This document shows, in pieces, positions 33,140 through 43,190 of a DNA stretch of 64,000 nt (the stretch's first letter is position 1; each line of letters opens with the position of its first letter). This stretch comes from Oscarella lobularis. Its lineage: Eukaryota > Porifera > Homoscleromorpha > Homosclerophorida > Oscarellidae. The notes under the pieces are model-generated. The model searched no databases. It was not told the origin of the DNA and worked only from the letters and a program-made list of their open reading frames with translations. The stretch is from positions 2,480,001 to 2,544,000 of the forward strand of contig NC_089184.1 in the NCBI RefSeq assembly GCF_947507565.1, read 5' to 3'. Made by a program: the position numbers and the translations under genes.

Positions 33140-34481
33140 TTACATTTTTAAGCATTCAATTGAGCTCCCAGCTCCCCATCCCCCCACTACAATCAATTGA
33201 TTGTCTCTTTTTGTACATGCACCATGTGCGTCTCGTCCCTTATTCATTGATGGCAATGGAAGCCAATCCCCAGACAATTCATCATATATTTCAACACAAT
33301 TGCTCTCTTCCCTTCCTCCTGTTGCGACGAGTTTCCCATTGCATGATGACAATTGACACAACATCTTTGTAGTTGGTTTAATATCAATCCACTCTTGTTT
33401 CTCTATTGTGAAAAATTTAACTGAATTCCCCGCCCCGTACCCTCCTCCTACAAACATTTTATCATCAATCACAGCCAATGAACACGAATCTCGTATATTC
33501 TTCATTTTCTTTATTGGTTTCCATTTTCCCTTTTTAGTATCAAAACAATCAACTCGACCACTCCATTTGCCTCCCACAAGATAAATGTTCCCATTGTGTC
33601 CAATTGCTGATCTGCCAAAGATTTGATATGCATCTGGTACTTTAGTTAATAATTCCAAATCTCTCGTTTCACTTTTCCATTTATAAATACTCGAACATTT
33701 ATCCCTGTCATTGATATCCATGACATATCCTTTCCCTTCACATTCAAAGACACTCAATGTGCGATAAATACCCGGCAGATGATGCTCCTCTGCCTCCCAC
33801 GCTCCCTTCTTAAACTGAAACATTCTATCCCCATAACCAACATGTAACATTCCATTGATTTCAGCCACACGTCCAAATGGCCAACAATAATCAATGAGGA
33901 TGTTGGTTTCTTTTGTCTCCCATTTGAGACTAGGATTGCCCATTGAAAACTAAAAGATTTTAATTTAAAAACCCAAATGAGATTAGTCTTTTAGACACGC
34001 CCCTACCTTTGTTCTAAAACCAATGTTCGTCACTTTCTCTTTTTTAAATTTTCTTTGGTAAATTTTTTTTTTTTCATTTCTTTATCCAATTTTTTTACCT
34101 TCTCTTCCTTCTCTTCTTTCTCTTTTTTCAATTCCGTTTCCAATTCTGTGATCCTTTCTCTCTCTCTGTGTTCTTTCGAGCAGCACGTTCTGGTTCAGAT
34201 TTTAACCCTTCTTCTATTATCAGATCGGAAACGTGTTTCTGTCCTTCAGTTTCCTCTAAAACGCTCAAAAATCGTTTGAACGCATCGGGTCCTTTTCTTG
34301 GTAAGATCATAACGAGAAGCTGTTGCGATGCTTCAACACTGTCGTACGTTTTGATTCTCTCATACTCTTCGCGAGTGATGAGAAAGAGAGAATGAAGACG
34401 ATCAATGAGAGCGAAGGGCGAAAGAATCGCGACAAGAACATGTAAAATGGGGCGAACGTGCGTGTTCCATCTTTCGTCCAT
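33140..34481 (-). CDS. CARD - coiled coil - kelch protein, copy 3 (frameshift in coiled coil)
   Basis: Same plan as copies 1 and 2. Exon 1 from ATG 34481 has an intact CARD (MDERWNTHVR, LVAILSPFALIDRLHSLF, LITREEYERIKTYD, LPRKGPDAFKRFL, GQKHVSDLI). Exon 2 (33949-33140) is an intact kelch domain of 267 residues from its internal Met, with HNGNIYLVGG, VIDDKMFVGGGY, GKLVATGGRE and QLIVVGGWG, ending ECLKM. In exon 1 a GA-repeat has one extra GA unit compared with copy 2 (near 34155-34170), shifting the frame after NTERE. Two-base slippage in a dinucleotide run is either a real length mutation or a sequencing error; both ends of the gene look selected. Confidence 0.75.
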
Positions 34482-34579
34482 TTCGAGCAGAGAAGAAGCA
34501 AACAACAGAGCGCGAGGTGGTCAACAAAATGGTTCGGGGGAACTTTTTTCATGACGTCAAGTCTAACCAATAGGCAATC

Positions 34580-34589
34580 GTCACGTGAC
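34580..34589. promoter_or_regulatory. Palindromic E-box GTCACGTGAC upstream of CARD-kelch copy 3
   Basis: About 100 bp upstream of ATG 34481, within CCAATAGGCAATCGTCACGTGAC. An inverted CCAAT-like word and a CRE-like TGACGTCA (34552-34559) lie just upstream. Confidence 0.5.
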
Positions 34590-35020
34590 AAACGTAGCCT
34601 CCCCGAAAAATGTCGCGAAAGGAGCCTTTCCCTCGAGTGAACGTCTTCTTCTTTTCATTGGAAATTGAAGAGAGATAGTACACAAATGCCTGAATTCTCG
34701 CAATGTTCCATCGCTGCGTTCTTAGGTCTACAGTATGTAGCGAAAGATCTCAATCGTTACTGTACTTGCAAAGTTAGTGTTCCTTTTGTCTACTATCCTT
34801 GGACTGATTGACTAAACTTCACATAATTGCATATTCTTTTTTATTTGATTAGTTGCAGCCTCTATAAACGTAATAAAAGTGAAACGAATTTATATGAGTA
34901 TATAGTATAAGTAATAGGTGGTGTATATCGTTTGTGACGTGCACAATTTTGCTTAGATCAAGTCATCAGATGTCATTTTATATTAATTTCTTTTTGTTTT
35001 CAGGCGAAAAGCAAAGCTCA
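34590..35020. other. Short intergenic flank shared with 27900-28254
   Basis: Carries the same blocks as the region before sialyltransferase copy 1 and ends in TTTTGTTTTCAG just before the ATG. Shorter than unit 2, which has about 1 kb more between the CARD-kelch flank and the sialyltransferase. Confidence 0.55.
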
Positions 35021-35955
35021 ATGAGTCCACCATCCGTCTCGAAGTTCGCTGTCATTTCTCTCATCGCCATTGCAATGCTATTCTTCGCCGTCATTCACCT
35101 CCCCTGTGTCCCACAGCACCGCCACCGTCGCCATGCCAGCATTTCAAACGTCTTCGAACTGAGTTGCTATACGGAGGACACTCGATCCTCACCTGTTCAA
35201 ACAACGCTCGCAATTACGACGATCTCTACAACAATGCTGCCCAATTCGCCTCAGACGACGATTTCGTCAACGAACCTCTCCTCCGTCGCGTCCACGACAC
35301 GTGCGCCGTTGTCGGTTCCTCAGGCAACCTCCTCAACTACGAATTCGGTGGGCAAATCTACACGCATGACATGACATCGTCTTTCGCAATCTTTCACCTA
35401 TTAAAGGATAAGTAAAATATGTGGGAAGTCGCCTAGGCGGCGTTCTCGTGCCTAAGTATTTGAAATCGCATTAATTGGCCTTGCTATAATGCGAAGCATT
35501 TTATTCTGACGTGCCATCGGCATCCGGCGGCGTATGCTGACTTCGTGCGGACTTGCTGGACGCGGTACGGGCGTAAAACGTACCGTATGCATGGCACCGC
35601 GAGTTATGGAATTAAGTAAGGAAATCCTTCAGGCTTATGGGAGAAGGTATGGGACTCCGAGGTCGCGTTTTTGGATTATCAGCGAGCTCATGGCTCCCAC
35701 TTCTGGTCTCGATGCAGCCGTATTTGCTTTGCATTTGCGTCGAGAGGTAGATATGTACGGTTTCGGTTTGAAAGGGGCTAAGAAGTTACATTACTTTGCT
35801 AATGCGACCAATGAGGAGGTGCGGAATTCTCACGATTTTCCGGCTGAAGCGTATTTTTTACTTATTATGCCGAGGGTAGGCATGACAATTCTCTTGTTGA
35901 AATGTCTTGGGAGGGATATGGCAAACTGATCATTCATGGACAGACTCTTATATAG
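35021..35955 (+). pseudogene. GT29 sialyltransferase-like, copy 2 (several frameshifts)
   Basis: Paralogue of 28255-29181. ATG 35021 (MSPPSVSKF), signal anchor VISLIAIAMLFFAVIHLP, then a +2 insertion at FELSCY (TATACGG against TACGG). The L sialylmotif CAVVGSSGNLL is therefore in another frame. A 5-bp duplication (ATGAC) after the L motif and a +4 insertion (AATT) after KSH break it further. The S motif (PTSGLDAAVFALHL) and HDFPAEAYF remain recognisable. Ends near TAG 35953-35955. Independent lesions from copy 1, so the two copies decayed separately. Confidence 0.85.
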
Positions 35956-36800
35956 AGACTACCTGCTGGTTGCAGTCTCTTGGCAGTATTTCAATTTACG
36001 TAGTTGCTGAAATAGTTGTAAAAAGATACATCGATTCAATCGCAATCCTGCTGCTCAAATGTGCAAAGAAATGTTTTATTCAAGGTGAGGGTGCAGCGTG
36101 ATTACTGTTTGCACAAGTGTTACCAAAAATTAAAATAGTGATATTTGCTTTTCTAAATATTCATCTTTGTATCCCTGCGCGACTCAGGTGAGGTAGCAAC
36201 CAAGCTATTAGTCACATCCTATAAACTATAATACAGTAAGTGTATAGACAGACTAAAATTCGAGCGTGAATGAATAAAATATGGAAGCAGGAATTGACCA
36301 CGCCTACGACAGCGTTTCTCTTTGCGTAAGTGCGCGCTGAAAGAAAGTTAAGAGACCAGATTTAACGCTACTGCGACTCTCTCGCTAAATACGCCGCTGA
36401 AAAGATATTGGATGCGGGAATAACTTATTAAGGCCGGTCAGGCGGGAATGACATAGAGACTAGCGCGCGCGTCCACGACATGCAATCCGTCTTTCAACGA
36501 TACTAATCGCTGGTTTAGAGGCGTCTATCTCAAAGGCATACAGATGAATTTCATACATGATGACTTTGCTGTGGTGCGCGATCGAAGCGGGGGCCTTGAG
36601 ATCAAGCTGAGCATCCAAACAAGACGTTTACCTTTTCTGCTAGTCTTAACACAAGCTTAATTTGTAGATCATAGGTATGCCTTGCGATTCTTTGAACTAA
36701 AATGGGCAACTCTCTGAAGTATTTCTTCAACTAGCGAATAATTAATCAATTAATTAATTAATAATAGAGTTTTTTCTTCAGCATATGGATGACTCGTTAC
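35956..36800. other. Intergenic, no gene seen
   Basis: The start (35956-36130) repeats the flank after sialyltransferase copy 1 (CAATCGCAATYCTG, TGTTTGCACAAGTGTTACC). Then AT-rich sequence with an ATTAATTA run at about 36750. It marks the right border of the CARD-kelch/sialyltransferase duplication. Confidence 0.5.
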
Positions 36801-36803
36801 TCA

Positions 36804-37955
36804 CTCCAACGTATCAAGTGCTTCGCGACACTGACTAACATTGCTGAGAACTTGACTAAAATCAGGACGACTCTCAGAAGTGAATTCCCAACAGGTGAGC
36901 ATTAGACGATACACGACATCAGAGCAGCACTTCTCCGAGTACGCATTGGTCGGTTGTCCGAGTCGTCGACCTGATTCCATAATAGCTACAAGATCCCTTT
37001 TGGAGATTCCTGACCAGGGCATTGCTCCTGATGACCAAATCTTCCACAAAGTGACTCCTACGTATTGGGACCAATTTATTAGACGCTAGACCTACTCTCT
37101 TTCTTTTCATACCATAACACCATGCGTCACTCTTGTGGCTGAACGTTCCATGCAGCAGAGCTTCTGTTAAAGAAAAGAATGACATGTAGTCATTTCAGAA
37201 GATATGTGTACCTGGAGCCATCCACTTGACAGGCAACTTCTCAAATTTCGAAAAACGATAGTCATTTTCGTTAAGTTCAAGTACCTTTGACAAGCCAAAA
37301 TCGCCCACCTATCGTAGTAAAATATTTCTCTTTTGTCGCAACATACTTTCACGTGTGAGACGTTTGCTATGAGAACGTTGCGTGCAGCTAATTAAGTCTC
37401 GATGTATGATGCGTCTCGTTTCCAGATATGCCATTCCCATGCACATTTGCTCGGCATACTGAAGCAAAAGTTGCTTCTATAAGAAACGTTTACTTTCTCA
37501 AGACGACAAAGAGCTACTATTTCAAATCACCTCTATGTCATTTTTCTGCACATAGGATAAAAGTGAACCAAGTGGGACTAACTCTGATACGAGCATAATA
37601 GCGTCTTCAGACTCAGTGTGAAGATATATATATTGTAGGATTTCTATCTAATCGTTTTTCGACTCACTTAGCCGTCAGTGGCAAACATATTCCCAGAAAG
37701 TGAGCAACATTTGCATGGTCAAGAGACGCCATGACTGCTGCCTCCTTTAGCAATTTGTTCTATACTTCCGCAGACGGTCGCCGTATTTCTTTTCCGGCCA
37801 CATCGACAAATTCCCTAATAAAAAGTTTGATGAACTTGAGTCTGAAGGATGACAAGGTACATAGCTTACTCGGTTGACGTATTCCGCGTTTCTTTTCTCA
37901 CCACTCCAAATGCTCCTTCACCTAATTTCTTTCCAAAATCCAAATCGCTTTTTTT
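36804..37955 (-). pseudogene. Receptor-tyrosine-kinase-type kinase domain, decayed
   Basis: Read on minus. Pieces in order: DFGKKLGEGAFGVV (glycine loop, near 37950-37900), LLKEAAVMASLDHANVAHFL, QYAEQMCMGMAYLE, IIHRDL (near 37400), VGDFGLSKVLE, LPVKWMAP, GTFSHKSDAW, LWKIWSSGAMPW, YRLMLTCWEFTSESRPDF. The order and motifs are those of a tyrosine kinase, and introns are visible. There is a TAG before NKLLKEA (near 37770). The catalytic loop is shifted: after HRDL four extra bases precede AARNVLIANVSH. No TM or ectodomain belongs to it, so it is a kinase-only remnant next to the full unit at 38063-43190. Confidence 0.8.
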
Positions 37956-38062
37956 TTATTAGAACGGGCCCTTTGAAATGGTGCTTGGCCTTGGAGTCTT
38001 GGTACTGGCGCCTTGACCATCCCTAAAGATTTATTTATTTATACAGAGACTTTTTTCATGCG

Positions 38063-41000
38063 TCATATTGGAACACACCAAAGCTTTTCTTTGAGGCTTA
38101 AGAACGTTATTCTCTTGCTTGGCTTGTAGTTCCACGACTCAAGCATGAGTGAGTAAATGGTATCCGAAAAATTTTCGGGTTGAGACAAATAATTCCGTCT
38201 TTCAACATAAGCTATCACTTCGGCATTTGAAAGCTTAGGATAATGAACAGTGGCGGCATACCACATGATTTTCCAAAGCGTAATGCCTAAAAAGTGTATA
38301 ATTTTAAACTTTTTTTATAAGTTGTTTTTCATACCAAAACTCCAAACATCAGAATTCGTTGTAAACTTCATTTTGTTCTAGCACTCAGGTGCCATCCATC
38401 TTAATGCCGCCTTTCCACCACGCGCTGTATAGTAGTTACTGCCTTCTTCTAGTACGCGAGCCTTCCCAAAATCAGAGACCTAAACGAGTGATTACTAGCT
38501 TACAAAGGCAGCCATGTTGAGATCAGTTCTACCTTAACTAGGTTCGCTGAGAAGACAATTACGTTTCGTGCTGATAAATCCCGATGAACAGATCTAAAAG
38601 AAACTTTGGTCTATACGACTCTATGTCTTACAAAGGTTGGGTTGCCTGTTTTCCTCCAAAAAACTCATTGCATATGCAATTTGTCCGGCAAATTTCAACT
38701 GTGTTTCCAAGTCAACTCTCTATGAGCAGGTATAATTGAAAATCACGTCTGAAATCTTATTCTCATGTTTGATTGTGAATTTTTTACTTTGATCTATGTT
38801 CCTGAAGATATTCGTCTAAAGCTCCATGGGCAGAAAACTCAACAACAAGTCGCATCGGACTCTCGATGCAGACACCCATTAGTGCAACCAAATGGGGATG
38901 ATCAAACGTTGCCATGACGCTCGCTTCACGCAAGAGATCGTCCTTCATTAGATGTGCCTCCACTTTGTCGGCTCGTAGCGCTTTGATGGCAACGTCGATT
39001 TTCACTGAGAGACAATCAGCGTCTCGCGTTGACCAAGTGCCTCTTAGAACTTCTCCGAATTCTCCTTGACCGACAAGGTGGTCTTCTCTTAATTCTGATG
39101 CGGGGATAACCTTTGCAGATTGCATTCCTTCTTTTAAGATTGTAGCCTTTCTGGTCATGTCAACAAGGTGAAGATAGCTGTTATGCTGGTGTAGACGTTT
39201 TCTTAGCCTTTTACCAAATCCAGCGTTCTAGAATCTTAGTGCTCGAGCCGGAGGTTCTATGTTTATAAAGGAGATGTTATGAGGATAGTAATTGAAGCCT
39301 GTGATATACTTCCTACCATCGTCTATCTGACTAAAGCTTCCTTAATTTCACGTCTTCTCTTAGCGCACCTATCGCTCTTATGCGCTTTGCTCTCATTCTA
39401 TTTCTTCTCCGCCTACATTTGATGACAAAAGCGATTGCAAGTAGAATGCCAACAATTACGCTGACAGTGACTATTATAGTATATTTGGCGTCCCAGCTGT
39501 TAGCTTTCTGTGGTCCTGCTCTTGTTGTGTAAGCAGTTGCCTCTGCAGTGATAGTTCCGTAAATGCTGGAAGGGCTTGAGCTTGGTGAAGTTGCACCAGG
39601 GCTAACAGGAACAACAGCGGCAGAAGCAGTTGTAGGTTTCTCTGTGCATGGGTGTCGGTTCTTCTTTTATTGTAACTAGCGTCTCAATTATTTTGTATTC
39701 CATCGTTTCATCGACGATGATAACGAGGTAATAGGTGTTGCTAAAGTTGTTGTCGGAGAACAAATATTCTTCATTTGGCTGCAACTTCTCTGAGATCTGA
39801 ACATTGGTTTTATTAGTATCTAAAAGAACTTCTCTTTTCTGAAGGAAATGCAACTACAGTCAGCAGCTGACAAATAAAATGCCAGATTGTCAACTAAATT
39901 CAATGTATTACGTAAGGGGGAGTTAGGATTACGTTTACAGTCTGTACTTGGTATAGTGGTCAAGCCCATCCACGAAGCCAGCTAGGCTTTGTTCTTGTTT
40001 TCCACTCCCAGTCCAACTAGGAGATTCTCCTTCTCTCGATCGGTACAGAAAGGCGTGAAGGTCGATCTTATTTCTGTCGTTCGCGTCAAAAGAGGTGTAA
40101 ACAAACAAGAATTCTACGTTTGCCTCTCCTTTCTCGATGTCGATAACAACCAAAACTTGATGATGCGAGTCTCTTACAAACGACAACAATCCTAAGAGTA
40201 AGTATTAGGCGGACTCTTTTCTAAAGTCATAGAGGCCACACTCTATCAACTTGTTTTTTTAATTGGAAAGGTTGCCTTAGAGAGCTCTGATCTCCAGCAA
40301 CAGTTAGGTCAATTTGATAGTATGAATGAAAGGCTTCCTAAGCAAAGACGATGTTAACGCGTAAATTTCCACAGCCAAATAACCTTTCAAAAACAATTAG
40401 CACCTTTTACGACGATATTGCGCTATGTGCCTTACCAGTATTGTCAACGTCGGCACCAATTATATCTCGAGTCAAACCTAAGCCATCCTTGGCAACGAGT
40501 AGTATCCGTACTTTGCGGCTTGAAGGAGCTTGCGCATGGCTGGTCCATGCAATTGTTCCTCTTACAAGGTCGTCGGACGATACGTACCAGCTTTGTCTAA
40601 AGCCCGGCAATGTTGCCCTGGTCCTCTTCTCGGACGCTAAAAAACTCGAACAATTCTTATTGCTTTGTTATCATAAAGGGCATCATGCTGCAAAAAACAA
40701 CTGATTGAAACGTGTAGTTTGGAAGTTGGAGGTCGTTTGTCGAGTTTACACATGGTGCCGTCGTGAGTTGGCTGCCATTGACTTTTAGACACTTCTCTTG
40801 AGCAAAAACCATTTGACTCGTCTTTAGAAAAGAGTAATTAGACGGTATCACTAGTAAAGAAAAACTATTGCCGGTAGAATTAAGCTCACCATAGCTTCGT
40901 AGAAGACATTAGATGTGCAAAGTTCTTCCGTGATAGATGCACATCTATTGTTAACGTCTATAAAGAGAGCAGCAATGCCAGTCTCAATTTCTTAGCAATA

Positions 41001-43190
41001 TCAGTTAAATAATAGAAATCTTGCCTGCCAGTTGTCTGCTGTCAGCATTGTATACAAACGCTGACTTGACGTCAGTTTTGTCGCAGGTTCCAGGAAACAC
41101 GTTTCCGGTCAAATTTATTTTCAAACACGCTTCATCGAGGTTCGAATGCAACGTTACGAAATCAGCACTCCTATCTGCTTAATTATGCATTGAAAGAATC
41201 ACGCTGTTCTATATATACGATTTGACTTTTTACCGTATGTAAAAACCGCTGAAGGAAACAGCGTTTCGTCAGTGTCATTAAAAGTGGTGCCACATGGAAT
41301 CGAATCCAGTTGATCGCTCTATCGACGTAGAGGCACGTAAGCACACCATTATTTTCTTGAACTAAACGCCAAATTGCGAGAAGTTTTACAGGCTTTTAGA
41401 GATGCTGTGTCGAAGTCATTCTTACCACGCCAAAGTCGCGTCGACACACACCCTCATATGTCTCCAGGTTGGGACACTGTACAGTCCACTGAGACCCTGA
41501 ACTCGGTGGGGAGCACGATACAAAGCCATTCATACTTAGGCAGTTATTAGTGCCTAAAGTTCAAATCATTAGTATCGTCTGGCCAGAATAGCTATGCTGT
41601 AGTGCGCAACGTACTTGCAAATTTAATTCGTAATTTTCCTTGTCTATCACGAACGGGTATGAAGCTTTGTCTAGCTCTCAATTGGAGGCCTCTGACAGAT
41701 TCGAGCAAAGCCTCTTCGCAAACTTTTTCCTCCTTGATGCACTGGTCTACATTTGGCCACATCTGGATTTGATGCACTGCAAGCACAACATTACGTCAAA
41801 ACTTTTCTTTGTCACTGGTATTCTTCTAAACCTCCAAAGGGGACGTCTGTGTTCAGCAACTTCACAGTATATAGACGTCCGACGACTTGTGGAGAACGTT
41901 TCTAAAGCCAATTCTCCGTAGAGACACGCGAACGTAAACAGTGTTGGGGCTTCCAGACACAAACATAGGAAGCCTGTGGGTTAAGAAGTTTGAGAGGATT
42001 AAACAAACAAGAGCAATATAATTACTAACTGACCGAAATAGAAGGGGCTCAAGATTGACAGCTAAACGCCCCGAAGCCAGCGAGAGCTGCTTTGTGCCAT
42101 TCTCCCAGCACAGGTCGACTTCAATACTGTTGGTTGCGTAAGCAGTAAGATTCATCTACATGAGTAAAAAGAGGGTACGTATGGGTTTCACTGCTATCTT
42201 TTCAACGTACAGTCATCTTCAGGTGTGCACTAAAGTCTTTCCGGCTAAAAATTACATTTGGCGTCACTTCATTTAAGATGTCTAGACGAAGAATAGTATC
42301 ACGCTACCGCCATCTTCAACCTATTTTGGAGCCATACATGTGTCTCTTTTCACAATGACCACGTTTGTCACGACAGTTTCTCATTCGGAGATGCCGTCTC
42401 TTATCAATGCCACCAGCCTAGTATATTCCTCAGTAGCATTGAAGTTGAAAAAATCAAACTGCAGCGACGTTGGCACGTCCATCTCTACAGCCGGATCTGC
42501 GAGAAGCAGACCAGTGACGTTTATAGAAGTCGTTGCTCTTGCAATAAACACGGCTAATGTGTCCGGTCACGCTCGTACTCGACTTCAAGATCATGAACTC
42601 GACCGCACGAGTCAATGTATCCTATTGGGTAACTTATTTTTGATTTGACCTCAGCTGCGAATGAAACTCGATACGGGCTTAAATTCATTCTATGTACTCA
42701 CAGGGATTCAGTTCAACCGACTTGGTATCGAGAATCTTTTTTCCAGCGTCGAGTAGCACGACATCGTATTTGGCGCTTTGGTTCGCCGCGAATGCCGCCA
42801 GAGCAGCAAGCTCACGCGAACCCTTGATCGCTTCTCCGAGAGAGGTAGCCAACTGCCCGTCTTGACGTCCGCGAAGTTCTACGCTCAACGGGTACTCGAC
42901 ATCGTCGCTCTCCCTGTGGCTCCATCGCACCACCGTGTACATCCATGCACAATGCGTTCATGCCTGCGTCATAGCTGTACAGTATGTCGCTTGGGTCTGT
43001 TATCGAGACGCGAGAAAGCGCTCCTAGAGGACCGTTAGAAGAGAAATATGCCGCGATGGCTTATCGATTTATGAGGCGACGGCCTTTAATTCGTATCTAC
43101 CGTTGGGAGACGACATTTGCGTTGCCGTTTCCGCAACTACAAGCAGGAAAGCTACGAGTAAGAAGCACATCTCTTGAGCCATCTGTAGTA
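38063..43190 (-). pseudogene. Receptor tyrosine kinase, full-length but with premature stops
   Basis: Minus-strand multi-exon gene. N-terminus near 43170: MAQEMCFLLVAFLLVVAETA is a signal peptide. The ectodomain is on many small exons (about 43100-39540) with N-glycosylation sites; its folds are not assigned. TM YTIIVTVSVIVGILLAIAFV with a basic stop-transfer (KCRRRRNRMRAKR) at about 39500-39390. Kinase: LVGQGEFGEVLRG, VAIKAL, LLREASVMATFDHPHLVAL, FAGQIAYAMSFLEE, VHRDLSARNVIV, VSDFGKARVL, WMAPE, LMLESWNYKPSKRITF. TAG at 38378-38380 follows WMAPEC; TGA at 42381-42383 interrupts the ectodomain (GISE/ETVVTNVV). A possible one-base shift lies near 42905-42920. Probably a recently inactivated RTK, or one with sequence errors. 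Confidence 0.72.
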
